Shown one piece after another: positions 43,251 to 52,290 of a stretch of DNA of 64,000 nucleotides. Each line of letters begins with the position of its first letter. Positions within the stretch are counted from its first letter, which is position 1. The notes below the pieces were generated by a model that was not told where the DNA came from, ran no database searches, and saw nothing but the letters and a program-made list of their open reading frames with translations. The translations under genes were made by a program, and so were the position numbers. Source of the DNA: Aurantiacibacter rhizosphaerae (GTDB taxonomy: Bacteria > Pseudomonadota > Alphaproteobacteria > Sphingomonadales > Sphingomonadaceae); assembly GCF_009807005.1 (NCBI RefSeq), contig NZ_WUBR01000002.1, forward strand, positions 434,001 through 498,000, written 5' to 3'.

Positions 43251-44492
43251 TTATTCTCTCACCATCGGTTCTGCCGGGCCGCCTACGCGAATGCCGGTTT
43301 CGCCGCGCCGCGCATCTATTGCCGCCTGCACGGCAGCGTAAAAACGGTTACGATCTTCGCCCGCGCCATCATTGCCGGTGGACTGGCGCCAATTGGAATT
43401 GGTGGCGATCACCAGATCGCGGCTCGGATCGATCAGGATGCCCTGACCGTACAAACCGCTGGCGGCATAAACCCCGCCCGGATAGGTCCACCACTGATAG
43501 CCGTAGCCACGCCCGAAGCGGCCTGTCTCAAACGCTGGCTGCGCCGCCTCTGCAAACCAGCCTTCGGGCACCACGCGTTTGCCGCCCGCCATCCCTCCGC
43601 CAAGGGCAAACAAGCCAAAGCGCGCCATGTCGCGGGTGCTGGCCTGAATGCAGCAGCCTGAAATCTCGCTGCCACTGCGGGACAGGATCCATGTTGCATC
43701 CTGTTCCATGCCAAAGGGCGCCCACACCTTTTCGGAAAGATAATCGGCCAGGTTCTTGCCCGTGGCCTCCCTCACCAGAACGCCGATCAGATTGGTCTCG
43801 CCGGTGTTATATTGCCAGCGCGTGCCCGGCTCCGCATCGCGGGGAAGCTGGCGCATATAGTCCACCAGCGCATCGACGTTTTCGTCCTCCGGCTCATGCT
43901 CGGCGAACAGCGCCACGTCCGATTGCGGGTCGCTGTAATCCTCGTTCCATTTGACCCCGCTGCTCATGGTCAAAAGCTGGCGGATGGTGACATCGTCATA
44001 GGCAGAGCCGCGCATGTCCGGCAGATATTTGCTCACATTGTCGTCAAGACTTTCAATATCGCCATCGGCCAGTGCCGCGCCCACAAGGGTTGATGTCAGA
44101 CTTTTGGCGACAGAGAAGCTGGTCCATTTACCGTTGGCGCTGAAATCCAGTCCGTAGCGCTCCATCACCACCTTGCCATCATGCACCACCACCACGGCGG
44201 CGGCATTCTGGCGCTGCATGAAGGCGCCCATGTCGAATTCGCCAAGGTCCAGAGGCTGCCCCTCTGGCAGTGGATAGGTAGCGTCACCCGCCTCTATCAC
44301 GCGCGCATCCGCAAGGGCGGGAAAGGCATCCAGCGCGCGGAATGCAGCGGTGCGGGTATCCTCCGGCCAGAACAGCACATCGCGGTCTGTCGGCATGTTG
44401 GCGATCAGCCCGCGCTGATCATCATCGAGGGAAAGCCAGAAGCCACCGGCGCCCAGCGCCAGCACGGCGAAGATACCCAGGATCCACTTCAT
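43251..44492 (-). CDS. Beta-lactamase-fold serine hydrolase (NylB/EstB-like)
   Basis: A 413-residue protein with an N-terminal membrane anchor or signal (MKWILGIFAVLALGAGGFWL). The active site has S127-V-A-K130 in SFSVAKS, a YNTGETN element at the Tyr position, and ASGLYGQGILIDP near the C-terminus, as in class C-like esterases and 6-aminohexanoate-dimer hydrolase relatives. ISGCCIQASTRDMARFG fits that branch too. It could be an esterase or peptidase in the periplasm. The ATG overlaps the cfa TAA by one base, so it is coupled to cfa. Confidence 0.85.
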   Translation of the reverse strand: MKWILGIFAVLALGAGGFWLSLDDDQRGLIANMPTDRDVLFWPEDTRTAAFRALDAFPALADARVIEAGDATYPLPEGQPLDLGEFDMGAFMQRQNAAAVVVVHDGKVVMERYGLDFSANGKWTSFSVAKSLTSTLVGAALADGDIESLDDNVSKYLPDMRGSAYDDVTIRQLLTMSSGVKWNEDYSDPQSDVALFAEHEPEDENVDALVDYMRQLPRDAEPGTRWQYNTGETNLIGVLVREATGKNLADYLSEKVWAPFGMEQDATWILSRSGSEISGCCIQASTRDMARFGLFALGGGMAGGKRVVPEGWFAEAAQPAFETGRFGRGYGYQWWTYPGGVYAASGLYGQGILIDPSRDLVIATNSNWRQSTGNDGAGEDRNRFYAAVQAAIDARRGETGIRVGGPAEPMVRE

Positions 44493-45790
44493 TATGACAC
44501 GTCTTTCACCAGGGTGACCTGGTGCACATCGATGCCACCGCCGCGAAAACCGCCTTCGCAATACATGAGGTAAAACCGCCAGAGATCGCGGAAGCGCTGG
44601 TCAAAATCGCTGGGCAGGCGGCCGTCATGATAGGCCTCGTCAAACCGCGCGCGCCAGCATGCCAGCGTTTCGGCATAATCGATGCCGAAATCTTTCTGAT
44701 TGGTCCAGCGCAGGCCGCGTTGCTCCGCAAGGCGGCGAAATTCGCTGGTGCGGATCAGCATTCCGCCGGGGAAAACATAGGCCTGGATGAAATCGGCGCT
44801 GGCGGCATAATCATCGAAAATGGCATCGGCGATGGAGATATACTGGATCGCCGCACGCCCGCCCGGTTTCAGGTTGCGGGCGACACAATCCATGAATGTG
44901 GGCCAGTATTCCCGGCCCAAAGCCTCCACCATTTCAACGCTGACGATGGCATCGAACTGGCCTGCCATGTCGCGGTAATCGCATTTCAGAAATTCCGGAC
45001 CGGGAAAGCGGGTGCGTGCCCATTCCAGCTGGCGATCCGAGATGCTGATCGCGGTAACGTCACGCCACTGCCCCGCCAGATGACCCGCCAGCGAACCCCA
45101 TCCGCAACCGATTTCCAGCACGCTGCGGGCATCGCCAATGCGGCCGCTCAATTCGTCCCACTTGCGGTGCTGCGCAGCCAGCAATCCATCGCCCGCATAA
45201 TCCAGCGCGCTGGAATAGGTCATCGTGGGATCAAGCCAGCTGGCGTAGAAATCATTGCCGAGGTCGTAATGCGCGTGGATGTTCTTTTCCGCGCCTTCGC
45301 GCGTATTGCGCTTCAATGCGTGCATGGCCCTGGCCGCCCAGCGCCACGGCCCCTTGGCGCGCGCGGCATCGCCCAAGGATACGGCGTTGGCCATAAACAG
45401 GGCAAACAGTTGCACCGGATCGGGGCTGGACCATTCGCCCGCTTCCCAGGCCTGATACCATCCCACGGAACCGCCCGTTGCCAGGCGCAGCAGGGCCCGC
45501 CAATCGTGCAGCGCCACCTCGCATTCGAAGCCCGGTGCATTGCCGCCCAGCGTTCTCTTGGTGCCATCGGGCAAGGTGCCGTGGATGGTGCCGCTGGCAA
45601 GGCCTCCATCGATGGAATCGAGGATCCGGGAAACGGCCGGCACAAACAGGCGCGCAAGCAAGCCAGGCTTCACTCCAAAGCGCTCGCCGCTGTCCAGCAG
45701 CACCCCTCCCCTTGCATGTCCCGCATTCATGGCGCGCGTTATGGCGGCGTTGTGCCGCCATCTCAAGATGTTCTCAGCCCTTGTGCTCAC
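44492..45790 (-). CDS. cfa: Cyclopropane-fatty-acyl-phospholipid synthase family methyltransferase
   Basis: A 432-residue protein. The N-terminal lipid-binding half leads to HYDLGNDFYASWLDPTMTYSSA, the family hallmark, then SAM-binding VLEIGCGWGSLAG, and YFPGG-like AYVFPGGMLIR. It adds a methylene bridge from SAM to unsaturated acyl chains of membrane phospholipids. The GTG start overlaps the photolyase 3' end by 17 bases; an ATG about 20 codons in (MNAGHARGG) is a possible alternative. Photolyase, Cfa and the serine hydrolase form an overlapping set, perhaps stress-related. Confidence 0.9.
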   Translation of the reverse strand: MSTRAENILRWRHNAAITRAMNAGHARGGVLLDSGERFGVKPGLLARLFVPAVSRILDSIDGGLASGTIHGTLPDGTKRTLGGNAPGFECEVALHDWRALLRLATGGSVGWYQAWEAGEWSSPDPVQLFALFMANAVSLGDAARAKGPWRWAARAMHALKRNTREGAEKNIHAHYDLGNDFYASWLDPTMTYSSALDYAGDGLLAAQHRKWDELSGRIGDARSVLEIGCGWGSLAGHLAGQWRDVTAISISDRQLEWARTRFPGPEFLKCDYRDMAGQFDAIVSVEMVEALGREYWPTFMDCVARNLKPGGRAAIQYISIADAIFDDYAASADFIQAYVFPGGMLIRTSEFRRLAEQRGLRWTNQKDFGIDYAETLACWRARFDEAYHDGRLPSDFDQRFRDLWRFYLMYCEGGFRGGGIDVHQVTLVKDVS

Positions 45791-47165
45791 GGTAGTTTGA
45801 AAGCGCCCGTTCGCGCGCTTCCTTGTGACCGATCAGCTTGGCGGGATAATCATCGGGCCTGCATCCGTTCGCCTCCGGATCATGGATCCTGTCATCGCCC
45901 AAATCGGCCAGCTCAGGCACCCACTCGCGGATATAATCGCCGGCATCGAACTTCTCGCTCTGGCTGAGCGGAGCCATGATGCGCACGAACATATTGCTGT
46001 CCACACCGCTGCCGCTGACCCATTGCCAGTTCGTGCCATTGCTGGCGTAATCGGCATCCACCAGCGTATCCCAAAACCAGTTTTCGCCGTGCTTCCAGTC
46101 AATCAGCAGGTGTTTGACGAGGAAGCTGGCGGCAATCATTCGCACGCGATTGTGCATCCAGCCGGTGGCCCACAATTGGCGCATCCCGGCATCGACGATC
46201 GGGTAACCGGTGCGGCCCATCTGCCAGGCCTCCAGCTCTTCCTCTATCACATGACCGCGATTGGGATTGCGCCAGAAATTGCCAGTGTAGAGATCGCGGT
46301 AGGATTCCTCGCCATATTTGGGGAACTGGCAGATGATATTCTGCGCATAGTCGCGCCAGATCAATTCCGCGCGGAACATGCGTGCACCATCGCTGGTGTA
46401 ACGGCTCATCGCGTCCCACAACATGCGCGGGCTGACTTCGCCGTGATGAAGATGGGGTGACATACAGCTGGTGGCATCCTCGCTCGGCAGATTGCGATCG
46501 TCGGTGTAATCCTTGCTGACCTCGAGGAATTTATCGAACCGCTCCATCGCGGCGGCAGTGCCGTGCTGGTCACCCCAGAAATCACGCATGCCGCCTGCCC
46601 AGTCCGGCTTTGTCGGCAGCAGGTCCAGATCGTCCAGACTATCGCTGGCTGGCCAGCTATCCGGGTTCGACAGGCTCGGTTCCGGCAGGATGTCGAACCC
46701 GTCTATGGCGGAGAACATCGAATCCTTGAACGGCGTGAAGATCTTGTACGGCGTGCCCCCGCCCGTGGTGACGGTGCCGGGGGGCAGCAGGTAATTGCCG
46801 TCGTGCAATTCCAGGTCCAGTTCATCCTGCAGCTTGCCCTGCGCGCGCCTCCACCATGGTTCGTAATGCCGGATGGCGTGGACGGTCTTGGCGCCGGTTT
46901 CTTCCAGCAGTTTGGGCAGCACATCGCACACACTGCCGCGTCGCAGGATCAGCTTTGTACCATGCCGACCAAGATCCTTCTCCAGCGACGCCAGCGCGTG
47001 ATGCAGCCACCAGCGGCTGGCCCCGCCCAGCTTGCGATCACCGGGTGTGTCATCATCCAGAATATAGACAGGTATTACCGGCCCTGCCTGGGCGGCGGCG
47101 GTGAAGGCGGCGTGGTCGCACAGGCGCAGGTCACGGCGCAGCCAGACAATTTGCGGTTCGGACAA
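45774..47165 (-). CDS. phrB: Deoxyribodipyrimidine photolyase
   Basis: A 463-residue class I photolyase. The N-terminal antenna domain begins IVWLRRDLRLCDH. The FAD domain shows SPHLHHGEVSPR, AELIWRDYAQNI and the signature GYPIVDAGMRQLWATGWMHNR, then DYASNGTNWQWVSGSG. It repairs cyclobutane pyrimidine dimers with blue light. The TTG start has AAGGGG 7 bases upstream. It overlaps the cfa start; light-damage repair alongside membrane cyclopropanation fits an exposed aquatic lifestyle, an inference. Confidence 0.94.
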   Translation of the reverse strand: MSEPQIVWLRRDLRLCDHAAFTAAAQAGPVIPVYILDDDTPGDRKLGGASRWWLHHALASLEKDLGRHGTKLILRRGSVCDVLPKLLEETGAKTVHAIRHYEPWWRRAQGKLQDELDLELHDGNYLLPPGTVTTGGGTPYKIFTPFKDSMFSAIDGFDILPEPSLSNPDSWPASDSLDDLDLLPTKPDWAGGMRDFWGDQHGTAAAMERFDKFLEVSKDYTDDRNLPSEDATSCMSPHLHHGEVSPRMLWDAMSRYTSDGARMFRAELIWRDYAQNIICQFPKYGEESYRDLYTGNFWRNPNRGHVIEEELEAWQMGRTGYPIVDAGMRQLWATGWMHNRVRMIAASFLVKHLLIDWKHGENWFWDTLVDADYASNGTNWQWVSGSGVDSNMFVRIMAPLSQSEKFDAGDYIREWVPELADLGDDRIHDPEANGCRPDDYPAKLIGHKEARERALSNYREHKG

Positions 47166-47194
47166 TCGTAATCCCCTTTAGCAGGGCAACGCTA

Positions 47195-48103
47195 TCAGCT
47201 TCCGCCCGGTTCCGAACACAGACCATCGGGCAGGGTAACGCTGAAGCGCCCTTCTTCCACGCCGTAATAGCGGGCATCGCCCAGCAAGAAGCTGCCGTCC
47301 TCCTGCCGCGTGATGACAGGCGCCCTGCTCCAGAACAGGAACGCCGCTACCTGCTTATCACGCGCCTTCGCCGTCTCCAGATCGCAGGCTGAAAGCGGTG
47401 TGTTTCCGATCCGCTCTCCATCAACGAAGAAGCTGCCGCTGCCGCTTACGCCAATGCTTTCCCTTTGCCAGAAGGCCAGTGGCGGCGGCGAGGAGATCGT
47501 CTCTACGAAGGAGGCATTCGCCATGCGATCGAATTGCGAAATGGCGAAATTGGCGACAAGGTAGATGCCGCAAATCCCCAGTGCGGTACGCGCCGTACCG
47601 CGCCAATCCATCCCGCGTTTTTCACGCCGGCGCGAAAGCCACATCCCGCCGATCAGCAAGGCCCACAGCCACACGTCGATGATGAACAGCACATCGCCAT
47701 AGAACCAGCGGCTGGAAAATGGCTCCAGCAAGCGAATGCCATAGACATTCATCCAGTCGAGCGCAGGGTGGGTGAGGCAGCCGATCAGCGACAGGCCATA
47801 AAGCCAGCCGAAATGCACCGGCGGCCGCCCTTCAGGCCGTTTGCCCCGCCGTGTTTGCCAGCGGTCCCACCCATACAGCAGGCCTGCCAGGATCAGCGGC
47901 AGCAGCAGCAGCGCGATCGGCCCATGCGTTATCCCGCGCCTGAAGGCGAGAGGCTCCACACCCTCCAGCCAGAAAAAGCATGCCGCATCCACATCGGGCA
48001 GGTTTGCGCCGATGATCAGCGCGGGCATGGCAAGGCCGGTTTTCTTCTTCAGCCCCGCCTGTCCGATCAGGGCACCTGTCAGCGAGTGGGTAAGGTTATC
48101 CAT
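47195..48103 (-). CDS. YdjM-family (metal-dependent hydrolase-like) membrane protein
   Basis: A 302-residue protein. MDNLTHSLTGALIGQAG, ANLPDVDAACFF, RRGITHGPIALL and CLTHPALDWMNVYG place conserved His and Asp residues like the LexA-regulated YdjM / DUF457 family. About five membrane segments fill the first 200 residues; the last ~100 are periplasmic or cytoplasmic and soluble. Members are annotated as metal-dependent hydrolases, but the activity is not firmly known. The gene lies 29 bases upstream of the photolyase start and 14 bases after korB. Confidence 0.8.
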   Translation of the reverse strand: MDNLTHSLTGALIGQAGLKKKTGLAMPALIIGANLPDVDAACFFWLEGVEPLAFRRGITHGPIALLLLPLILAGLLYGWDRWQTRRGKRPEGRPPVHFGWLYGLSLIGCLTHPALDWMNVYGIRLLEPFSSRWFYGDVLFIIDVWLWALLIGGMWLSRRREKRGMDWRGTARTALGICGIYLVANFAISQFDRMANASFVETISSPPPLAFWQRESIGVSGSGSFFVDGERIGNTPLSACDLETAKARDKQVAAFLFWSRAPVITRQEDGSFLLGDARYYGVEEGRFSVTLPDGLCSEPGGS

Positions 48104-48117
48104 CGCTGCCGAGGGGG

Positions 48118-49164
48118 CTAGATCGGGTCCGCAGCCGTTCCGCTGACAGTCCAGGTCTGGCCCTTTGCCAGCAGGTTGGCCAGGCTGGCGGTCTTGCCTT
48201 CACTCGCGCGGCGCTTCTCATCATGCACGACGGCCTCGTAAGTGGTGGCCGGATCATCATAGATCACGCCCAGCGGCATGGGGAATTCACCAAACGGCAG
48301 TTCCACCAGCATGTGCGCCAGCATCCGGTTGGTGGCATCATGCACCAGCACGCCCGCCGCTTCCGCATCGCCATCGGGCACGTCGACAACTTCGAAGGAA
48401 AGGGTCTGCGCGTTAAGCTTCAGCCCCTTTACGCCGCCGGTCTTCTCGCTGCCGAACAGCATCGGCTTGCCATGTTCCAGCCAGAGCTGCTGCTGGTCTG
48501 CGCCCTTGGGCTTGGCGAAATCGTCGAACACATCCTTGTTATAGACGATGCAGTTCTGGAAGATCTCGATGAAAGCGGCGCCCTGATGGGCATGCGCGGC
48601 CTTCAGCACATCGGGCAGGTTCTTCGAAACATCGATACCGCGCCCGACAAACCGCGCCCCGCTGCCCAGCGCAAAAGCGCAAGGGTTGGCCGGATGATCG
48701 ACAGAGCCGAGCGGCGTGGAAGGCGAGCGGGTATTCTCCCGACTGGTGGGCGAATATTGCCCCTTCGTCAGGCCGTAAATCTCGTTGTTGAACAGCATGA
48801 TCTGCATGTTCACATTGCGGCGCAGCACATGCATCAGATGGTTGCCGCCGATGGAAAGCCCGTCACCATCGCCGGTCACCATCCAGATATCCAGATCGGG
48901 ATTGGCCAGCTTTATGCCCGTGGCAAAGGCCGGTGCACGTCCGTGGATCGTATGGAAGCCGTATGTTTCCATGTAATAGGGGAACCGGCTGGAGCAGCCG
49001 ATGCCCGATACGAACACGGTGTTCTTGGGATCGCATCCCAGCTGCGGCAGGGTGCGCTGCACGGCCTTGAGAATGGCGTAATCGCCGCAACCTGGGCACC
49101 AGCGCACTTCCTGATCGGTTTCCCAATCCTTCAGCGTGGTTTCGATCTTGGTAAGTTCGTTCAT
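48118..49164 (-). CDS. korB: 2-oxoacid:ferredoxin oxidoreductase subunit beta
   Basis: A 348-residue ThDP subunit. It shows VRWCPGCGDYAIL, GIGCSSRFPYYM, HGRAPAFATGIKLANP, and the ThDP motif GDGDGLSIGGNH...NNEIYGLTKGQ. With KorA it decarboxylates 2-oxoglutarate or another 2-oxoacid to acyl-CoA, passing electrons to ferredoxin. The two-subunit form without a delta ferredoxin subunit is common in aerobes. The start overlaps the korA stop by 4 bases. Which 2-oxoacid is used is not certain; two-subunit KOR is the likeliest reading. Confidence 0.9.
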   Translation of the reverse strand: MNELTKIETTLKDWETDQEVRWCPGCGDYAILKAVQRTLPQLGCDPKNTVFVSGIGCSSRFPYYMETYGFHTIHGRAPAFATGIKLANPDLDIWMVTGDGDGLSIGGNHLMHVLRRNVNMQIMLFNNEIYGLTKGQYSPTSRENTRSPSTPLGSVDHPANPCAFALGSGARFVGRGIDVSKNLPDVLKAAHAHQGAAFIEIFQNCIVYNKDVFDDFAKPKGADQQQLWLEHGKPMLFGSEKTGGVKGLKLNAQTLSFEVVDVPDGDAEAAGVLVHDATNRMLAHMLVELPFGEFPMPLGVIYDDPATTYEAVVHDEKRRASEGKTASLANLLAKGQTWTVSGTAADPI

Positions 49165-51086
49165 TGTCCGGCCTCCGCCGTGTTGGGCAGCTGTTGATCA
49201 TTGGCCATGACCCTGCCCGCGCATTTCTCTTCCAGGCAGCGTCCAATCGCGTCTTCCAGTTCGGCGATCTGGAAAGGCTGGCCACTGGTCTTCGTCAGGC
49301 TTTCTGCATCGATCAGAAGCTGATCGCGCAGCAGGGTCTTGAACTGGCCCGTGTTCATTTCCGGCATCAGCACATGCTTGAAACCGGACAGCAAGGTGCC
49401 AAGGTTCTGCGGCAAGGGCCAGATATGGCGCACATGGACGTGAGAAACCTTTGCGCCCTTCTCTATCCAGCGGTTAACGGCCTGCTTGATCGGGCCATAT
49501 GTGCTGCCCCAACCAACAACCACCAGATCGCCGGTGTCCTCACCCCAGGAAACTTCCTGATCGGGCACATCGATACCCGTCACCTTGTCGCTGCGAAGCT
49601 GCGTCATGCGCTGGTGATTGTCCGGCGAATAATCGATATTGCCGGTTGTCTCGTGCTTTTCGATGCCGCCAACGCGGTGCATCAGTCCGGGCGTGCCGGG
49701 CTTCACCCAAGGGCGCGCGCCCTTGGCATCGCGCTTGTAAGGAAGGAATTCCTCACCATCGGGCAGGCTGTCCATGAATGTTACCGGGAAGGGTTCATAG
49801 CTCGCCGGGTCCGGCACTTTCCACGGTTCTGCCGCATTGGCGATATAGCCATCGGTCAGCAGCATCACGGGCGTCATATATTGCGTGGCGATACGGCACG
49901 CCTCGATAGCAACCTCGAACGCATCTGCCGGGCTGCGCGCGGCCACCACGGGCAGCGGCGCATCGCCGTTGCGGCCGTAAACGGCCTGGTAGAGGTCGCT
50001 CTGCTCCGTCTTGGTAGGCAGGCCGGTGGACGGGCCGCCGCGCTGGCTGTTCACAATCACCAGCGGCAGTTCCACCATGATGCCAAGGCCCATCGCCTCT
50101 GTTTTCAGGGCGATACCGGGACCGGAGGAACTGGTTACGCCAAGCTGACCCGCATAGCTTGCGCCAATGGCAGCACAGATGGCGGCGATCTCGTCTTCCG
50201 CCTGGAAGGTGGTGACGTCAAATTCCTTCAAACGGGCAAGGTGATGCAGGATCGCGCTGGCCGGCGTGATCGGATATCCGCCGAAGAACATCGGCAGCTT
50301 TGCCAGCTGCGCGCCAGCCACCAGACCCAGCGATACGCTTTCCGCGCCGGTGATGGTGCGATAGAGGCCGGGCTCGGCTGCCACCGGGTCCATCGCCACC
50401 TGTTTCAGCGGGCCGGAAAGCTCTGCCGTTTCGCCATAGGCATGGCCGGCATCCAACGCGGCGATATTGGCATCGGCAATATCCGGCTTGGACTTGAACT
50501 TGTCCTTCAGCCATTCGTGGATCGGCTCTCGCGGACGGTCGAACATCCACAGCGCCAGGCCCAAGGTCCACATGTTCTTCGACCGCAAGGCATCCTTATT
50601 GCCGAGGCCATAGGGCTTCACCGCCTCGATCGTGAGCTCGGAGATGTCGAAGGCCAGCAGGTCGAATTTGGCAAGGCTGCCATCTTCCAGCGGGTTGACC
50701 TCGTAATGCGCCTTTTCAAGGTTGCGCTTCGTGAAGGCGCCGCTGTCGGCGATGATCAGGCCGCCGGGGCTGATCGATGACAGGTTCACCTTCAGCGCGG
50801 CGGGGTTCATCGCCACCAGCACATCGGGCGCATCGCCCGCAGTGTTGATCTGGCGGCTGCCGAAATTGATCTGGAACGCGGACACGCCAAACAGCGTACC
50901 CTGCGGCGCGCGGATCTCTGCAGGGAAATCCGGGAAGGTCGCCAGGTCATTGCCCGCCAGCGCGGTGGACAGGGTGAACTGGCCACCCGTCAACTGCATG
51001 CCGTCGCCGCTATCGCCGGCGAAGCGGACCACCATGGAATCCAGTTTCTGTTTCTCGGCCTGCTTGTCAGCCGTCTGTGTCGCCAT
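49161..51086 (-). CDS. korA: 2-oxoacid:ferredoxin oxidoreductase subunit alpha (gamma-alpha fusion)
   Basis: A 641-residue protein. The N-terminal gamma domain (~20-200) starts VVRFAGDSGDGMQLTGGQ. The alpha domain follows with GYPITPASAILHHLA, QAEDEIAAICAAIGASYAG, TSSSGPGIALKTEAMG and QRGGPSTGLPTKTEQSDL. It forms the CoA/substrate part of the KorAB complex. The ATG at 51084-51086 gives MATQTADKQ; the frame runs 30 codons further without a good site. It overlaps korB by 4 bases. It coexists with the bkd 2-oxoacid dehydrogenase, so the cell has NAD- and ferredoxin-linked routes. Confidence 0.92.
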   Translation of the reverse strand: MATQTADKQAEKQKLDSMVVRFAGDSGDGMQLTGGQFTLSTALAGNDLATFPDFPAEIRAPQGTLFGVSAFQINFGSRQINTAGDAPDVLVAMNPAALKVNLSSISPGGLIIADSGAFTKRNLEKAHYEVNPLEDGSLAKFDLLAFDISELTIEAVKPYGLGNKDALRSKNMWTLGLALWMFDRPREPIHEWLKDKFKSKPDIADANIAALDAGHAYGETAELSGPLKQVAMDPVAAEPGLYRTITGAESVSLGLVAGAQLAKLPMFFGGYPITPASAILHHLARLKEFDVTTFQAEDEIAAICAAIGASYAGQLGVTSSSGPGIALKTEAMGLGIMVELPLVIVNSQRGGPSTGLPTKTEQSDLYQAVYGRNGDAPLPVVAARSPADAFEVAIEACRIATQYMTPVMLLTDGYIANAAEPWKVPDPASYEPFPVTFMDSLPDGEEFLPYKRDAKGARPWVKPGTPGLMHRVGGIEKHETTGNIDYSPDNHQRMTQLRSDKVTGIDVPDQEVSWGEDTGDLVVVGWGSTYGPIKQAVNRWIEKGAKVSHVHVRHIWPLPQNLGTLLSGFKHVLMPEMNTGQFKTLLRDQLLIDAESLTKTSGQPFQIAELEDAIGRCLEEKCAGRVMANDQQLPNTAEAGQ

Positions 51087-51234
51087 GTAAAACTCTCTCT
51101 GCCGCACGCCTTTGGCATTGGGGAATATCGTCCCAGCGTTAGCTGGCGACCTAGGTTCCTTGTTGGCCAAGGACAATCAAGTTTTTCTGTTTGCCCCGCA
51201 ATGGCTGGAATTCATATGTCCACCACACTAAGCG

Positions 51235-51723
51235 ATGCGAATGACCAGAACCGATCGCCTGCAATATCGCCCGTGCGTTGGCACGATGATTATCAACTCC
51301 GCCGGGGAAGCGTTTGTCGGCAAGCGGATTGACAACAAGGAGGGCGACTGGTGGCAAATGCCGCAAGGCGGGGTGGACGAAGGTGAGGACCTTGACGAAG
51401 CCATGCTGCGCGAGGTGGAAGAGGAAACGGGCGTTACGGCCAGCCACCTGCAAATCGTGCATCGGCTGGAGGATGAGCTTTATTATGATCTTCCCGCAGA
51501 ATTGCAGGGCAAGCTGTGGAAGGGCAAATACAAGGGTCAGCGACAGGTCTGGTACCTGGTGCGCTTTACCGGCGCGGACAGCAATATCGATCTGGAGGCG
51601 CACAAGCACCCCGAATTCTGCGAGTGGAAGTGGGTCGATCCAGACCTGCTTCCGGAATTGATCGTGCCCTTCAAACGCGAGATTTACGAAACGGTCGTCG
51701 CCGGGTTCAAGGGCAAGATCTGA
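51235..51723 (+). CDS. rppH: RNA pyrophosphohydrolase (Nudix)
   Basis: A 162-residue Nudix enzyme. The box G-x5-E-x7-REVEEETG runs from about residue 45 to 67 (GGVDEGEDLDEAMLREVEEE). YRPCVGTMIIN at the start and GQRQVWYLVRF and EFCEWKWVD later are typical of RppH/NudH. It removes pyrophosphate from 5'-triphosphorylated RNA, triggering decay, or hydrolyses Ap4A-type dinucleotides. The ATG at 51235 or the one at 51241 may be used. It is divergent from korA and converges with the TPR gene 6 bases on. Confidence 0.93.
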   Translation: MRMTRTDRLQYRPCVGTMIINSAGEAFVGKRIDNKEGDWWQMPQGGVDEGEDLDEAMLREVEEETGVTASHLQIVHRLEDELYYDLPAELQGKLWKGKYKGQRQVWYLVRFTGADSNIDLEAHKHPEFCEWKWVDPDLLPELIVPFKREIYETVVAGFKGKI

Positions 51724-51729
51724 ACCCGC

Positions 51730-52227
51730 TCAGTTCTGGGCCACATCCTCATCCGCCACGGGACCTTCTGCCGTCAGCACGGGCGGGCCGCGATCGATGG
51801 CGGCTGCTAGCTGCACGGTTTCAACGCAGGTTGCACCGCACAGGCTTTCCAGCCGGTCCAGGTTCTCACGTGCAGCGGTCAGCGCGCCTTTTTCCACCAG
51901 GGCTTCCCCCTCACCCGTGATGGCGGCGAGGTTATCGGGATCGCGTTCCTGCGCCTCCCTGTAGAAGTGGATCGCCTTGCCTTGCAGCCCCTGAGCGCGG
52001 GCGGAGTGGGCAAGGTCGATATAGACGCCGGTGTAACCCGGATCGACGGCCAAAGCCGCCTCGAACGCGTCGATGGCGCTTTGCGTATCGCCCATCTGCA
52101 AGGCAGTGCGGCCTTCTTCTACCAATGCCTGCGCACGCGGATTGACCTGGTAATCACTCGCGCTGCCGATGCTCGCCTGCAATGCCAGGGCGAGGGAAAG
52201 GGCGGCGGCGGCGGGTCCGAAACGCAT
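51730..52227 (-). CDS. Periplasmic TPR-repeat protein
   Basis: A 165-residue secreted protein. The signal peptide covers about residues 1-24 (MRFGPAAAALSLALALQASIG). Two to three tetratricopeptide repeats follow (~30-125: ALVEEGRTALQMGDTQSAIDAFEAAL, then DPGYTGVYIDLAHSARAQG, and AITGEGEALVEKG). Cysteines in SLCGATC near residue 130 could form a disulfide. A protein-protein scaffold role is likely but no partner is indicated. The ATG at 52225-52227 starts the signal peptide; the frame before it is not signal-like. Confidence 0.8.
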   Translation of the reverse strand: MRFGPAAAALSLALALQASIGSASDYQVNPRAQALVEEGRTALQMGDTQSAIDAFEAALAVDPGYTGVYIDLAHSARAQGLQGKAIHFYREAQERDPDNLAAITGEGEALVEKGALTAARENLDRLESLCGATCVETVQLAAAIDRGPPVLTAEGPVADEDVAQN

Positions 52228-52290
52228 GGCGTACTCCTTGAGCTTGGACGAAAAAGATGGGTTGTAAGCGTCCATTACCAAGGTTTGTTA

